Assembly (NCBI RefSeq): GCF_013410945.1
Contig: NZ_JACCCH010000001.1
Coordinates: 1,488,001-1,552,000, forward strand
DNA length: 64,000 nt
Source of the DNA: Leifsonia sp. AK011
GTDB lineage: Bacteria; Actinomycetota; Actinomycetes; Actinomycetales; Microbacteriaceae
Direction of reading: 5' to 3'
Part shown: piece after piece, positions 33,296 through 43,947 of the stretch
Layout of the letters: each line of letters starts with the position of its first letter
Numbering within the stretch: position 1 is the stretch's first letter
Program-made: the position numbers and the translations under genes
The notes under the pieces: model-generated
Told to the model about the DNA's origin: nothing
What the model saw: only the letters and a program-made list of their open reading frames with translations
Database searches by the model: none

Positions 33296-34602
33296 TCGAA
33301 TACCGCAACCTCCGAGTGGCCGTACTGGGCGGTGGATCCGTCGGATCCCAGGTCGCAGCACTGCTGCTCGAGCACGGCGAGGAGCTCGCGGCGCGCGCCG
33401 GTGCCGGCCTCGAGCTCGTCGGTGTAGCAGTCCGCAATCCGGATGCTGCGCGCGACACCAACATCCCGCGTGAGCTGATCACCACCGACGCCGACTCCCT
33501 CATCCTCGGTGCCGACATCGTTGTCGAGCTCATCGGGGGCATCGAGCCGGCACGCAGCTACATCCTGAAGGCCCTCAACTCCGGCGCCGACGTGATCACC
33601 GCCAACAAGGCGGTGCTCGCGAGCTACGGTCCAGAGCTCTTCGAGGCGGCGGAGCAGGTCGGCGCTCAGCTGTACTACGAAGCGGCGGTGGGCGGCGCGA
33701 TTCCGATCATCCGCCCGCTCCGCGACAGCCTTGCCGGTGACCGGGTCAAACGCATTCTCGGCATCGTCAACGGAACAACCAACTACATCCTCGACCGCAT
33801 GGACACCGAGGGGGACACCCTCGAGGAGGCTCTCGCCGAGGCGACCGCGCTCGGATACGCGGAGGCCGACCCGACGGCCGACATCGAGGGTTTCGACGCG
33901 GCCGCGAAGGCAGCCATCCTCTCGAGCCTCGCGTTCCACACGACCGTTCCCCTCGATGCCGTCTACCGCGAGGGCATCACGGCCGTTACTCGCGAGCAGG
34001 TCATCTCGGCTCGCGAAGCCGGGTACGTCGTGAAGCTCCTCGCGGTGTGCGAGCGCGTCGACACTGACGGGGTCGAGGGAGTCTCCGCTCGTGTCCACCC
34101 CGCGCTGGTTCCGCTGAGTCACCCGCTCGCTGCCGTCCACGGGGCCAACAACGCCGTATTCGTGGAGGCCGAGGCAGCGGGCAGCCTCATGTTCTACGGT
34201 GCGGGGGCCGGGGGAGTGCAGACTGCATCAGCGGTGCTCGGCGACGTCGTGTCGGCGGCTCGCCGCCACGTCGCCGGAGGCCCGGGTGTTGCCGAGTCGA
34301 CCCACGCCAACCTGCCCGTCCTGCCGATCTCGAGCGCAACCACCCGCTACCAGGTGACCCTGCAGGTCGCGGACGAACCGGGCGTCCTCGCGACTATCGC
34401 GAAGGCCTTCAGTGAGCGCAGTGTCTCCGTCGAAGCGGTGTCCCAATCGGTGGCCGGCGGTCAGGAGGGCCAGCAGCCCACCGCTACCCTTGTCATAGTC
34501 ACGCACGAGGCGCTCGAATCTTCGCTCGCCGCTACCGTGGCATCGCTTGCGGCGAGTCCTGTCGTCTCCAGCGTCGTATCCGTCCTGCGAGTTGAAGGAT
34601 AA
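33292..34602 (+). CDS. hom: Homoserine dehydrogenase
   Basis: A 436-residue enzyme reducing aspartate semialdehyde to homoserine. NAD(P)-binding [14 protein letters not shown] is near the N-terminus, the catalytic Lys region is NKAVLA, and the hallmark [14 protein letters not shown] and [17 protein letters not shown] are intact. A C-terminal ACT domain ([19 protein letters not shown]) suggests feedback inhibition by threonine. GTG start overlaps the lysA stop. Confidence 0.96.
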   Translation: MIEYRNLRVAVLGGGSVGSQVAALLLEHGEELAARAGAGLELVGVAVRNPDAARDTNIPRELITTDADSLILGADIVVELIGGIEPARSYILKALNSGADVITANKAVLASYGPELFEAAEQVGAQLYYEAAVGGAIPIIRPLRDSLAGDRVKRILGIVNGTTNYILDRMDTEGDTLEEALAEATALGYAEADPTADIEGFDAAAKAAILSSLAFHTTVPLDAVYREGITAVTREQVISAREAGYVVKLLAVCERVDTDGVEGVSARVHPALVPLSHPLAAVHGANNAVFVEAEAAGSLMFYGAGAGGVQTASAVLGDVVSAARRHVAGGPGVAESTHANLPVLPISSATTRYQVTLQVADEPGVLATIAKAFSERSVSVEAVSQSVAGGQEGQQPTATLVIVTHEALESSLAATVASLAASPVVSSVVSVLRVEG

Positions 34603-34609
34603 CCAGAAC

Positions 34610-35686
34610 GTGGCTCACCAGTGGCGCGGAGTACTCCGCGAATATGCCGACCGTCTCGACATCTCCGATGCGACCCCGATCATCACGCTCGGCGAGGGCG
34701 GAACGCCGCTCATCCCGGCTCCTGCCCTGAATCGCCGCACCGGTGCCAACGTCTGGGTCAAGTTCGAGGGGATGAACCCCACGGGCTCCTTCAAGGACCG
34801 CGGCATGACGATGGCTGTCTCCAAGGCCGTCGAGCACGGCGCGAAGGCGATCATCTGCGCCTCGACGGGCAACACGTCGGCCTCCGCGGCCGCGTACGCG
34901 GCCCACGCCGGCATCACCGCGGCCGTCCTCGTTCCCGAGGGCAAGATCGCAATGGGCAAGCTCAGCCAGGCCATCGCCCACAACGGCCAGCTCATCCAGC
35001 TGCAGGGCAACTTCGATGACTGTCTCGAGATCGCTCGTGAGCTTGCCGAGCACTACCCGGTCCACCTCGTCAACTCGGTCAACAACGACCGCATCGAGGG
35101 CCAGAAGACAGCAGCGTTCGAGGTTGTCGAGGTTCTCGGGGATGCTCCGGACTTCCACTTCGTGCCCGTCGGCAACGCGGGCAACTACACCGCCTACCAC
35201 CGCGGGTACACCGAGGAGCTCGCGGTAGGCGCAACGACGCGGATGCCGCGGATGTTCGGCTTCCAGGCCGCGGGTAGCGCACCCATCGTCGCGGGCGAGA
35301 TCGTCAAGAATCCCGACACGATCGCCTCGGCCATCCGCATCGGCAACCCGGCCAGCTGGGAGCTCGCGCTCGCAGCCCGGGACAACAGCGACGGCTACTT
35401 CGGCGCGATCACCGACGAGAAGATCCTCGAGGCGCACCGCATCCTCTCCGCTGAGGTCGGCATCTTCGTGGAGCCGGCCTCCGCCATCAGTGTCGCGGGC
35501 CTCCTCGAGCGCGCCGAGGCCGGCCAGATCCCGCGTGGGGCGACCGTCGTGCTGACGGTCACCGGCCACGGCCTCAAGGATCCGCAGTGGGCACTTCGTA
35601 CCGCGAGCGGCGACGACGTCACCCCGACGATCGTCCCGGTCGACACGGCGGAGGTTGCCTCGGTCCTCGGTCTGGTCGCACAATGA
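34610..35686 (+). CDS. thrC: Threonine synthase
   Basis: A 358-residue PLP fold-II enzyme that converts O-phosphohomoserine to threonine. The PLP Lys is in [15 protein letters not shown] and the phosphate-binding loop is [12 protein letters not shown]. This is the shorter actinobacterial form. GTG 34610 ([11 protein letters not shown]) follows GAAGGATAACCAGAAC. It sits 7 bases after hom and overlaps thrB as ATGA. Confidence 0.95.
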   Translation: MAHQWRGVLREYADRLDISDATPIITLGEGGTPLIPAPALNRRTGANVWVKFEGMNPTGSFKDRGMTMAVSKAVEHGAKAIICASTGNTSASAAAYAAHAGITAAVLVPEGKIAMGKLSQAIAHNGQLIQLQGNFDDCLEIARELAEHYPVHLVNSVNNDRIEGQKTAAFEVVEVLGDAPDFHFVPVGNAGNYTAYHRGYTEELAVGATTRMPRMFGFQAAGSAPIVAGEIVKNPDTIASAIRIGNPASWELALAARDNSDGYFGAITDEKILEAHRILSAEVGIFVEPASAISVAGLLERAEAGQIPRGATVVLTVTGHGLKDPQWALRTASGDDVTPTIVPVDTAEVASVLGLVAQ

Positions 35687-36618
35687 CCGACCTCGTCGGA
35701 CGCACGGTCACCGTCCGCGTCCCCGCGACCTCGGCCAACCTCGGCCCCGGCTTCGACACGCTGGGTCTCGCGCTCGCGCTCTACGACGAGCTCGAGGTCA
35801 CGGCCACCGAGTCGGGCGTTCACGTGGATGTCCACGGAGTCGGCGAGGGCGAAGTCCCGACCGACGAGACCAACCTCGTCGTGCGTTCCATCAAGCACGC
35901 GTTCGACCACTACTCGATCCCGATGCCCGGCCTGCACCTGGTGGCGAAGAACTCGATCCCGCACGGACGCGGCCTCGGTTCCTCTGGGGCCGCGATCGTC
36001 TCCGGCATCATGGCCGCCAAGGGCCTGCTCGAGGGCGTCGTCGAGCTTGACTCCGACGACCTTCTGACGCTCGCCACTGAGCTCGAGGGTCACCCGGACA
36101 ACGTTGCACCCGCGATCTTCGGCGGGCTCACGATCGCGTGGATGACGCCAGAGGGCCCGCGTGCCAAGAAGCTCATCGTCCACCGCGGCGTCTCGCCGGT
36201 GGTCCTCGTTCCCGCGGCGACCATGTCGACCGCGCTCGCGCGGAGCCTGCAGCCAGAATCCGTGCCCCACGCGGATGCCGTCTTCAACCTCTCGCGGTCG
36301 GCCCTGCTCATCGCGGCTCTCATCCAGAGCCCCGAGCTCCTGCTCGAGGCCACCGAGGACCGCCTGCACCAGGACTACCGCGCGAGCGCGATGCCCGAGA
36401 CGAGCGAACTCATCCAGGTACTGCGCGCGAGCGGGCACGCTGCGGTCGTCTCCGGTGCCGGCCCATCGATACTCGTCCTGTCCAGCGACCCCTCCCAGCG
36501 GGTGCTCGCGGCAGACCTCGTCGAGGGCAACACGTCCAACCCGTGGGAAGCGCTCATGCTGGCCGTCGACTTCAAAGGTGCTACAGTGTTTCTGCACGAG
36601 GTAGCAGAACCGGCCTAG
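35683..36618 (+). CDS. thrB: Homoserine kinase
   Basis: A 311-residue GHMP kinase that phosphorylates homoserine. [18 protein letters not shown] is the N-terminal motif, [15 protein letters not shown] the ATP loop and [12 protein letters not shown] the C-terminal GHMP motif. ATG 35683 overlaps the thrC stop. It is the last gene of the operon; 132 bases follow before rho. Confidence 0.95.
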   Translation: MTDLVGRTVTVRVPATSANLGPGFDTLGLALALYDELEVTATESGVHVDVHGVGEGEVPTDETNLVVRSIKHAFDHYSIPMPGLHLVAKNSIPHGRGLGSSGAAIVSGIMAAKGLLEGVVELDSDDLLTLATELEGHPDNVAPAIFGGLTIAWMTPEGPRAKKLIVHRGVSPVVLVPAATMSTALARSLQPESVPHADAVFNLSRSALLIAALIQSPELLLEATEDRLHQDYRASAMPETSELIQVLRASGHAAVVSGAGPSILVLSSDPSQRVLAADLVEGNTSNPWEALMLAVDFKGATVFLHEVAEPA

Positions 36619-36667
36619 CCGACACTCCCTCGATCAGCACCATCACCCTCGCTTTCCCACTCACTTC

Positions 36668-36718
36668 GGTGCATCCGCACCCGATGAGAAGGCGATCAGC
36701 TCTCCGCAGGGATGCACC
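36668..36718 (+). promoter_or_regulatory. Possible structured leader of rho
   Basis: GGTGCATCC (36668-36676) and GGATGCACC (36710-36718) form a perfect 9-bp stem around a 33-base loop, ending 32 bases before the rho start. rho genes commonly autoregulate through their leaders, so this is a candidate attenuator. No clear promoter hexamers are visible in 36619-36750. Confidence 0.4.
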
Positions 36719-36750
36719 TCATTCCCGCCGGGGAAAGGAATCCCACACAC

Positions 36751-38727
36751 GTGACTGACGTCAACACGCCGAACCTGAGCGCTCTCAAGCTCGCGGAGCT
36801 CCAGGCTCTCGCAGTATCCCTGGGCATCAGCGGCGCATCCAAGCTTCGTAAAGGAGAACTCGTGAACGCCATCAACGAGAACGGTGGTGCCGCTGGTGCC
36901 ACCGACGCCCCTTCCGTCGAGACCACCCCCACTGAGGCGCCGGCTGAGGCCACCACACCCCCCGCGAGCGCGCCCGAGACCGAGCCGGTAGCGGTGCGCA
37001 AGCGCACCTCGCGCCGCGTGACGAGCGCCGACACCGCGGCGATTGCTGCGGCCCCCGAGCTCGCAGGAGCACCCGTCGTTGACGCCGATGCGGTCGCCAC
37101 CGCGCCCGAGCCCACCGACCAGCCGATCGTGGAGTTGCCGGCACGCACGCGAGCACCCCGTCGTGCATCCAGTGCGAACCTGGCCACAACCGACCTCGGC
37201 ATCGAACTCCCCGAGGGCCCCACGGGCCACACCCCTCCCTCCGAGCAGGACGGCAACGACGCCGACGGCGAGCAGAACGAGGGCGGCCAGGGCCGCAGCC
37301 GCAACCGCAACCGCAACCGCAACGAGCGCAACGGCGACCGCAATGGTGACCGTGGTGAGCGCAACGGCGACCGCAACGGCGATCGCCAGCAGGCCGACCG
37401 TCAGCAGGGCGAGCAGCGCCAGGGCGGCAACCGCCAGAACGGCCAGCAGCAGCGCGTCGAGACCACCGACGGTGACCAGGGCGAGCGCAGCGGCCGTAAC
37501 CGCTACCGTGACCGCAAGCGCGGCCGCGGGGGAGCCCTCGGCGACGACTTCGAGCCCGAGATCAGTGAGGATGACGTGCTCATCCCGGTCGCTGGCATCC
37601 TCGATGTCCTCGACAACTACGCCTTCGTGCGCACCACCGGCTACCTGCCGGGCAACAACGACGTCTACGTCTCGCTCGGCCAGGTCAAGAAGTACAACCT
37701 GCGCAAGGGTGACGCCGTTGTCGGTGCCATCCGCCAGCCCCGCGAGGGCGAGCAGGGCCAGGGTCGCCAGAAGTACAACGCGATCGTGCGTATCGACTCG
37801 ATCAACGGCCTGCCGGTCGAAGAGGCGGCCAACCGTGTCGAGTTCGGCAAGCTAACGCCGCTCTACCCGCAGGAGCGCCTGCGCCTCGAGACCGAGCCGA
37901 GCAAGCTGTCGACCCGGATCATCGACCTCGTGTCGCCGATCGGTAAGGGCCAGCGCGGCCTCATCGTCTCGCCCCCCAAGGCGGGAAAGACACTCGTTCT
38001 GCAGGCCATCGCCAACGCGATCTCGAAGAACAACCCCGAGGTCCACCTCATGGTTGTGCTCGTCGACGAGCGCCCCGAAGAGGTCACCGACATGCAGCGC
38101 ACGGTCAAGGGTGAGGTCATCGCTTCGACCTTCGACCGCCCGGCCGAGGACCACACGACCGTCGCGGAGCTCGCCATCGAGCGCGCCAAGCGTCTCGTCG
38201 AGCTCGGTCACGACGTCGTCGTGCTTCTCGACTCGATCACGCGCCTCGGCCGTGCCTACAACCTCTCCGCTCCGGCCTCCGGCCGCGTGCTCTCCGGTGG
38301 GGTCGACTCGTCGGCGCTCTACCCGCCGAAGCGCTTCTTCGGTGCTGCACGCAACATCGAGGAGGGCGGCTCGCTCACCATCATCGCGACCGCGCTCGTC
38401 GAGACCGGTTCCAAGATGGACGAGGTCATCTTCGAGGAGTTCAAGGGCACCGGCAACATGGAGCTCCGCCTGTCGCGCCAGCTGGCCGACAAGCGCATCT
38501 TCCCGGCTGTCGACGTCAACGCCTCGGGTACCCGTCGCGAGGAGATGCTCCTCGGCGCCGAGGAGGTCAAGGTCACGTGGAAGCTCCGTCGCGCCCTCGC
38601 GGGTCTCGACCAGCAGCAGGCCCTCGAAATCGTCCTGGGCAAGCTCAAGGAGACACAGTCCAACGTTGAGTTCCTGATGCTCGTGCAGAAGTCGATGCCG
38701 AGCACCAACGGTCACAAGGAGGACTAG
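36751..38727 (+). CDS. rho: Transcription termination factor Rho
   Basis: A 658-residue Rho hexamer subunit. The Rho_N domain is [20 protein letters not shown]. An insert of about 200 residues follows, Pro/Ala/Glu-rich and then Arg/Asn/Asp-rich ([19 protein letters not shown]) at DNA 37296-37392, a known actinobacterial feature. The RNA-binding cold-shock domain ([20 protein letters not shown]) precedes the ATPase with Walker A SPPKAGKT and Walker [20 protein letters not shown] 36751 follows GGGAAAGGAATCCCACACAC. prfA starts 2 bases after the stop. Confidence 0.96.
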   Translation: MTDVNTPNLSALKLAELQALAVSLGISGASKLRKGELVNAINENGGAAGATDAPSVETTPTEAPAEATTPPASAPETEPVAVRKRTSRRVTSADTAAIAAAPELAGAPVVDADAVATAPEPTDQPIVELPARTRAPRRASSANLATTDLGIELPEGPTGHTPPSEQDGNDADGEQNEGGQGRSRNRNRNRNERNGDRNGDRGERNGDRNGDRQQADRQQGEQRQGGNRQNGQQQRVETTDGDQGERSGRNRYRDRKRGRGGALGDDFEPEISEDDVLIPVAGILDVLDNYAFVRTTGYLPGNNDVYVSLGQVKKYNLRKGDAVVGAIRQPREGEQGQGRQKYNAIVRIDSINGLPVEEAANRVEFGKLTPLYPQERLRLETEPSKLSTRIIDLVSPIGKGQRGLIVSPPKAGKTLVLQAIANAISKNNPEVHLMVVLVDERPEEVTDMQRTVKGEVIASTFDRPAEDHTTVAELAIERAKRLVELGHDVVVLLDSITRLGRAYNLSAPASGRVLSGGVDSSALYPPKRFFGAARNIEEGGSLTIIATALVETGSKMDEVIFEEFKGTGNMELRLSRQLADKRIFPAVDVNASGTRREEMLLGAEEVKVTWKLRRALAGLDQQQALEIVLGKLKETQSNVEFLMLVQKSMPSTNGHKED

Positions 38728-38729
38728 CC

Positions 38730-39809
38730 GTGTTCGAGTCAGTGCAACCGCTGCTGGCCGAACATGATGAGCTAGAGGGCCAGCTTGCTGACCCCGACCT
38801 CCACTCAGACCCGGTCAGGGCCAAGAAGGTCAACCGCCGCTACGCAGAGCTGTCGCGCATCGTCGCGGCGTACCGTGAGTGGCAGAAGCTGACCGACGAC
38901 CTCGCCGCGGCATCCGAGATGGCTGCCGAGGACGAGTCGTTTGCGGCCGAGGTCCCCGGTATCACCGAGGCGCTGGATGCAGCGCAGGAGAAGCTGCGTC
39001 GTCTGCTGATCCCGCGCGACCCCAACGATTCCCGTGACGTGATCATGGAGATCAAGATGGGGGAGGGCGGCGCAGAGTCCGCGCTCTTCGCGGGAGACCT
39101 GCTTCGCATGTACCTGCACTACGCCGAGTCCAAGAAGTGGAAGACCGAGATCATCGAGCAGACCTCGAGCGACCTCGGTGGCGTGAAGGATGTGCAGGTC
39201 GCCTTCAAGGGCAACTCCAGCGATCCTGCGGAGGGCGTCTGGGCCCACCTCAAGTACGAGGGCGGAGTGCACCGTGTCCAGCGCGTTCCCGCAACGGAGT
39301 CGCAGGGTCGCATCCACACCTCCGCAGCCGGCGTGCTCGTCTTCCCCGAGGTCGACGAGCCTGAAGAGGTCGAGATCAACCAGAACGACCTCAAGATCGA
39401 CGTCTACCGGTCGAGCGGCCCCGGGGGGCAGTCCGTCAACACGACCGACTCCGCCGTGCGCATCACCCACCTTCCGACGGGAATCGTGGTGGCGATGCAG
39501 AACGAGAAGAGCCAGCTGCAGAACCGCGAGGCCGGCATGCGCGTGCTGCGAGCCCGCATCCTCGCCTACCACCAGGAGATCGCCGACGCCGAGGCGAGCG
39601 AGTTCCGCAAGGGCCAGATCCGCACCATGGATCGTTCTGAGCGCATCCGCACCTACAACTTCCCGGAGAACCGCATCGCGGACCACCGGACCGGCTACAA
39701 GGCGTACAACCTCGACCAGGTCATGAACGGGGCGCTCGAGCCCGTCATCCAGTCGTGCATCACGGCCGACGAGGAGACCAGACTCGCCGAGCTCGGCAAC
39801 GAGTCCTGA
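38730..39809 (+). CDS. prfA: Peptide chain release factor 1
   Basis: A 359-residue class I release factor recognising UAA and UAG. The anticodon-like tripeptide PAT appears in [15 protein letters not shown], which identifies RF1 rather than RF2, and the peptidyl-transferase GGQ lies in [18 protein letters not shown] start; it follows rho by 2 bases and precedes its modifying enzyme prmC. Confidence 0.97.
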   Translation: MFESVQPLLAEHDELEGQLADPDLHSDPVRAKKVNRRYAELSRIVAAYREWQKLTDDLAAASEMAAEDESFAAEVPGITEALDAAQEKLRRLLIPRDPNDSRDVIMEIKMGEGGAESALFAGDLLRMYLHYAESKKWKTEIIEQTSSDLGGVKDVQVAFKGNSSDPAEGVWAHLKYEGGVHRVQRVPATESQGRIHTSAAGVLVFPEVDEPEEVEINQNDLKIDVYRSSGPGGQSVNTTDSAVRITHLPTGIVVAMQNEKSQLQNREAGMRVLRARILAYHQEIADAEASEFRKGQIRTMDRSERIRTYNFPENRIADHRTGYKAYNLDQVMNGALEPVIQSCITADEETRLAELGNES

Positions 39810-39831
39810 GTTCTCACCCCACCATAACCCG

Positions 39832-40686
39832 ATGAAACTCGCAGCAGCACTCGACCGCGCGAGCGCGATCCTCGACTCGGCGCGCGTACCGAACGCGCGC
39901 ATCGATGCCGAGTTGCTTGCCGGTCACATCCTCGGCATCAGTCGTGGGGGAGTGCAGGCGCGCGTCGCCACTGACTCGAACATCGGCACGGACGAGGCGA
40001 TCGCGCTGTCCGACTTCGTCGAGCGTCGTGCTGCACGTGAGCCGCTGCAGCACATCACGGGTGTCGCCAACTTCAGGTCCCTCGAGCTCGCGGTCGGGCC
40101 CGGCGTGTTCGTGCCACGACCGGAGACCGAGTCCGTGGCGCAGTACGCCATCGATGCGCTCCGGTCCGTGGCATCCGCCGAGCCGGTCGGTGTCGATCTC
40201 GGCACGGGCAGCGGAGCGATCGCGCTGGCGATGGCCACCGAGGTGCCCCACGCTCGGGTCTACGGTGTCGAGGTGTCGCCGAGAGCCTACGTGTGGACGC
40301 GGCAGAACTTCAGGTCAGTCGGTGCCGACAACGCGACCCCGATCTTCCACGACCTTGCAGAGGCGCTTCCGGAGCTCGACGGCGGCGTCGATGTCGTTAT
40401 CTCGAACCCGCCCTATATCCCGCTGCGTGCAATCCCGCGTGACCCGGAGGTTCGCCTCCACGACCCCGAGATCGCACTGTACGGCGGCGAGGACGGCCTG
40501 GATGTCGTGCGGCAGGTCTCCACAACCGCGCTACGTCTGCTCCGCCCCGGTGGCACCCTCGTACTCGAGCACGGCGAACTGCAGGCCGCGCCGATCGCAG
40601 CCCTCCTTGCCCAGGACGGGTGGCGCGCGATCGCGCACCACCGCGACCTCACGGGTCGCGACAGGGCTACTACAGCCCTCCGCTAA
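39832..40686 (+). CDS. prmC: Release-factor glutamine methyltransferase
   Basis: A 284-residue SAM-dependent enzyme that methylates the GGQ glutamine of release factors. It has the N-terminal helical domain, then VGVDLGTGSGAIALAMA (SAM loop) and VVISNPPYIPL, the NPPY motif shared by N5-glutamine methyltransferases. Located 22 bases after prfA, its substrate. Confidence 0.95.
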   Translation: MKLAAALDRASAILDSARVPNARIDAELLAGHILGISRGGVQARVATDSNIGTDEAIALSDFVERRAAREPLQHITGVANFRSLELAVGPGVFVPRPETESVAQYAIDALRSVASAEPVGVDLGTGSGAIALAMATEVPHARVYGVEVSPRAYVWTRQNFRSVGADNATPIFHDLAEALPELDGGVDVVISNPPYIPLRAIPRDPEVRLHDPEIALYGGEDGLDVVRQVSTTALRLLRPGGTLVLEHGELQAAPIAALLAQDGWRAIAHHRDLTGRDRATTALR

Positions 40687-40714
40687 CCCAGGACCTCGCT
40701 CAGCGTCGCATCCG

Positions 40715-41335
40715 TCAGACCGTGCTACGGGATGCCGCAAACTCCTCGATCGCGGCCAGAAGGCCCTCCGGCTCACGGAACAGGTGCGCCGTGATGCCCA
40801 CACTCCGTGCACCTTCGACGTTGATCCTCAGGTCGTCGGCGAAGAACGCGTCGGATGCCCGCACGCCGTAGGCCTCCAGGACACGCTCGAACACCTCGGG
40901 GTTCGGCTTGCGGGCCCCGTAGTCGCTCGAGGTGAAGAGATGATCGCCGAAGATCTCGACGAGCTCGGGTGCGAGGGTGCGCAGGTGCTTGGAGACCAGC
41001 GGCCCGTTGTTGGTCAGGAGCGTGACCTGGCCGAGTTCCGTGGCGCGACGAACGGCCGCGAGCGATCCCTCGAATGGCGTCATCGCCCCTCCGCGGATCC
41101 GCACCCACTCGTCCTCGTCGATGTCGAAGTCGAGTGCTTCGCGCACCGCGGAGAGGTAGTCGTCCGCCGTGGGGTAGTGCCCGGCTTCGGCCGCCCACTC
41201 CCCAGTATCGTTCCACCAGCGCCGACGCAGTTCGTCGAGGTCGTGTCCGGTGAGCTCGGTGAGCCCGGCCATCCTCACGCCCCAGTCGTAGTCGTAGAGC
41301 ACGTCGTCCATGTCGAAGATGAAGAGCAGGCTCAT
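40715..41335 (-). CDS. HAD-superfamily hydrolase, copy 1
   Basis: A 206-residue HAD phosphatase-like protein. Motif I is FDMDDVLYDYD, motif II TLLTNNG, and the end of motif III/IV is YGARKPNPEVFERV with FFADDLRINVEGA. It is homologous to the adjacent gene (shared Trp-rich region RRRWWNDTGEW versus LARAWWADGYE and the same C-terminal EEFAA). It overlaps that gene by 4 bases. Substrate unknown. Confidence 0.85.
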   Translation of the reverse strand: MSLLFIFDMDDVLYDYDWGVRMAGLTELTGHDLDELRRRWWNDTGEWAAEAGHYPTADDYLSAVREALDFDIDEDEWVRIRGGAMTPFEGSLAAVRRATELGQVTLLTNNGPLVSKHLRTLAPELVEIFGDHLFTSSDYGARKPNPEVFERVLEAYGVRASDAFFADDLRINVEGARSVGITAHLFREPEGLLAAIEEFAASRSTV

Positions 41336-41979
41336 CGCGCGGCGAACTCCTCGACTGCAGCGAGCAGCGCATCCGTCTGGAACACTCCATCCACCTCTAC
41401 GAAATGGTGCGCCGTCATGCCCACCGCGCGAGCTCCCGCGCAGTTCGATCCGGAATCGTCCGCGAGGAATGCGTTCTCCGCGGCCACGCCGTAGTGGTCG
41501 AGCGCGCGGTGGTAGAGCTCCTCATCCGGCTTGCGTGCACCGAGCTGGGAGCTCACCAGGAGGTTGCCGCCGAGGATCTCCACGACGTCGGGCACGAGGA
41601 TCGGGAGCGCCGCGGCCGTCGCCGCTGGGTTGTTGGACAGCAGGGACACGCCGCCGAGCGACGCGGCTCGCCGCAGCGCTGCGACGCTGCCCTCGATCCT
41701 GGTCATGGCGAGTGCACGGGCGGATGCCCATTCCTCGAGTGACAGGCGCCGGGTCCCCGTCACCTCGGCGAAGGCGTCGAGGTACTCGTCCGCGGTACCC
41801 CATTCGCCGATCTCCGCACGGGATTCATAGCCGTCGGCCCACCAGGCGCGGGCGAGGTGGTACTGGCTCGAACCCGTCAACTCCGCGAGCGCGGGCAGGC
41901 GCTTGCGGAAGTCGTACGCGTAGAGGGTCTTGTCGAGATCGAAGAAGAAGAAAGTGTCCACTACCGTCAAGTCTGCCAT
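41332..41979 (-). CDS. HAD-superfamily hydrolase, copy 2
   Basis: A 215-residue HAD protein. Motif I is FDLDKTLYAYDF with the nucleophile and acid Asp, motif II SLLSNNPAA, motif III LGARKPDEELYHRA and motif IV LADDSGSNCAGA. Together with the downstream gene it forms a tandem paralogous pair. ATG 41979 (MADLTVVDTF) is chosen; the longer frame to 42054 overlaps the divergent sua5-like gene. Confidence 0.85.
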   Translation of the reverse strand: MADLTVVDTFFFFDLDKTLYAYDFRKRLPALAELTGSSQYHLARAWWADGYESRAEIGEWGTADEYLDAFAEVTGTRRLSLEEWASARALAMTRIEGSVAALRRAASLGGVSLLSNNPAATAAALPILVPDVVEILGGNLLVSSQLGARKPDEELYHRALDHYGVAAENAFLADDSGSNCAGARAVGMTAHHFVEVDGVFQTDALLAAVEEFAAR

Positions 41980-42043
41980 CCGGCCGCAGCGCACGGCTGC
42001 CTCGCAGTGCCGGTGCAGCCTCGACCGGTACGATGAACGCACC

Positions 42044-42700
42044 ATGCCTCCCATCTACGACTGCTCGGTAGAGGCTGAACTTCTCACCGGCATGCGACTC
42101 GCGCGCGCCGCCATTGGCCGCGGCGACCTCGTCGTCATGCCCACGGACACCGTCTACGGGGTCGCAGCCGATGCTTTCTCGCCGAGCGGCGTCGAGAAGC
42201 TCGTGACCGCGAAGGGTCGCACTCTCGCCTCGCCTCCGCCCGTGCTGATCCCGGGAATTCCGACGTTGGATGCCCTCGCGGAGAGCGTGCCGGATGAGGT
42301 GCGCGCGCTCGTCGCGAAGTTCTGGCCGGGGGGCCTCACGGTCATCCTCCACGCGCGCAGCACCCTCACATGGAACCTCGGTGAGACCAAGGGCACGGTG
42401 GCCCTGCGCATGCCGTCGCACCCGATCGCTCTCGAGCTGCTGTCCGAGACAGGACCACTTGCCGTCTCGAGCGCCAACACCACGGGCGTGCCGGCGGCGA
42501 CGACCGCCCAGGAAGCGGATGCCATGCTGGGCGACTCCGTCGCTATCTACCTCGACGGCGGACCGGGCGGCACGGTCGCCTCGACCATCGTGGATGCCAC
42601 ATCCCTCACCACTCCACAGGGCCGACTGCGCATCGTCCGTGAGGGAGCCATCTCCGCGGAGGACATCCGCGAGGTGGTCGGAGTGGATCGATGCGAATAG
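42044..42700 (+). CDS. L-threonylcarbamoyladenylate synthase (Sua5/YrdC/YwlC family)
   Basis: A 218-residue protein. The nucleotide-binding start VVMPTDTVYGVAADAFS, the KGRTLASPPPVLIPG segment and AVSSANTTGVPAATTAQEA match the YrdC fold that makes threonylcarbamoyl-AMP for tRNA t6A37. The stretch usually reading KxR is present as AKGR. ATG 42044 lies 9 bases after TACGAT. Position after prmC is the usual actinobacterial order. It lacks the extra C-terminal Sua5 domain, so it is the short form. Confidence 0.88.
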   Translation: MPPIYDCSVEAELLTGMRLARAAIGRGDLVVMPTDTVYGVAADAFSPSGVEKLVTAKGRTLASPPPVLIPGIPTLDALAESVPDEVRALVAKFWPGGLTVILHARSTLTWNLGETKGTVALRMPSHPIALELLSETGPLAVSSANTTGVPAATTAQEADAMLGDSVAIYLDGGPGGTVASTIVDATSLTTPQGRLRIVREGAISAEDIREVVGVDRCE

Positions 42701-43947
42701 TCCTCTATGTCGCGGTGACCGGTGTCTCGGCCGCGGTGACCTTCGGGCTCGCCTGGCTGATCTGGCGGCTGTCGACGAAGTACAAGCTCTACCCCGGCAT
42801 CCGTGAGCGCGACGTCCACACGAATCCGACCCCCCGCCTCGGCGGTATTGCGATGTTCCTCGGCATCCTCACTGCCTTCGCGGTAGCGTCGTTCGTTCCG
42901 CAACTGAGCCTGGTCTTCTCCGACCCCGGTCCCGTGCTCGGCCTGCTCGGCGCCGCGCTCATCATCGTGCTTCTCGGCGTTGCCGACGACCTGTGGGATC
43001 TCGACTGGCTGACCAAGCTCGCGGGCCAGATCATCGCGGCGGGCATCCTCGCGTGGCAGGGTTTCCAGCTCTCCACGCTGCCCATCGGCGGCCAGGTCAT
43101 CGTCTCGCCCTACATCTCACTCACGATCACCGTGCTCGCCATCGTGCTCGTGATGAACGCGATCAACTTCATCGATGGTCTCGACGGACTCGTCGCTGGG
43201 GTCGCGCTCATCGCCAACGGCGTGTTCTTCGTCTACGTCTACATCCTGCAGGCCCGAGCCCAGACGGAGTACTTCAACCTCGCCTCGTTGACGACCGCCG
43301 TGCTCATCGGTGCGTGCATAGGGTTCCTGCCGCTCAACTTCCATCCGGCCAAGCTCTTCATGGGGGATGCCGGTGCCCTCCTCGTCGGCCTCCTCATGGC
43401 CGCGTCCGCCATCTCCGTCACCGGAGCGGTCGACCCGGGACTCATCGCCCAGCCTGACGTCTTCAACGCCTACTTCCTCGCGGCATACATCCCGATCCTG
43501 CTGCCGTTCGCGGTGCTCATCGTGCCGCTACTCGACTTCGGGCTCGCGGTGTTCCGGAGGCTGCGCGCCGGCAAGTCCCCGTTCAGTGCCGACCGCAAGC
43601 ACCTGCACCACCGCCTCCTCGACATGGGCCACTCCCACCTCCACGCCGTGCTGCTCTTCTACGGGTGGACGCTCGTCGTCGCCGTCGGGTCGCTCGGCTA
43701 CATGTTCCTGCCGTGGTACCTCCCGACGCTCTTCATCGTTGTGGGCCTCGCGATCTGCGCGGTGATCACGCTCTCTCCTCTCAGCAAGCGCAAAGCCCTC
43801 GAGGTCGCTGCGCAGACGGCATTGGATGAGACACCCGAGGTCGCCCGTTTCGACGGGCTCGACGCGGCATCCGAGCTCGAGGACGACTCCGATGACGAGG
43901 ATGCTCGTCCCCACGCCCCAGCACCCTCCCGAAAGGCAACACCATGA
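42691..43947 (+). CDS. Undecaprenyl-phosphate sugar-1-phosphate transferase (WecA/TagO/MraY family)
   Basis: A 418-residue membrane enzyme with about ten transmembrane segments. Catalytic-type motifs are HTNPTPRLGGIAMF, VADDLWDLDWLTKLAGQ, MNAINFIDGLDGLVAG, MGDAGALLVG and DRKHLHHRLLDMGHSH, all WecA/TagO-like. It probably starts teichoic-acid-like or arabinogalactan-type linker synthesis by moving GlcNAc-1-P to undecaprenyl phosphate. The C-terminal 50 residues are a charged tail (EDDSDDEDARPHAP). It overlaps the sua5-like gene by 10 bases and the atpI-like gene by 4. Confidence 0.92.
   Translation: MRIVLYVAVTGVSAAVTFGLAWLIWRLSTKYKLYPGIRERDVHTNPTPRLGGIAMFLGILTAFAVASFVPQLSLVFSDPGPVLGLLGAALIIVLLGVADDLWDLDWLTKLAGQIIAAGILAWQGFQLSTLPIGGQVIVSPYISLTITVLAIVLVMNAINFIDGLDGLVAGVALIANGVFFVYVYILQARAQTEYFNLASLTTAVLIGACIGFLPLNFHPAKLFMGDAGALLVGLLMAASAISVTGAVDPGLIAQPDVFNAYFLAAYIPILLPFAVLIVPLLDFGLAVFRRLRAGKSPFSADRKHLHHRLLDMGHSHLHAVLLFYGWTLVVAVGSLGYMFLPWYLPTLFIVVGLAICAVITLSPLSKRKALEVAAQTALDETPEVARFDGLDAASELEDDSDDEDARPHAPAPSRKATP

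Noticed and set aside
37296-37392. CRISPR-like or tandem repeat array
   Set aside because: The repeats are in frame within rho and encode its known Arg/Asn/Asp-rich insert.
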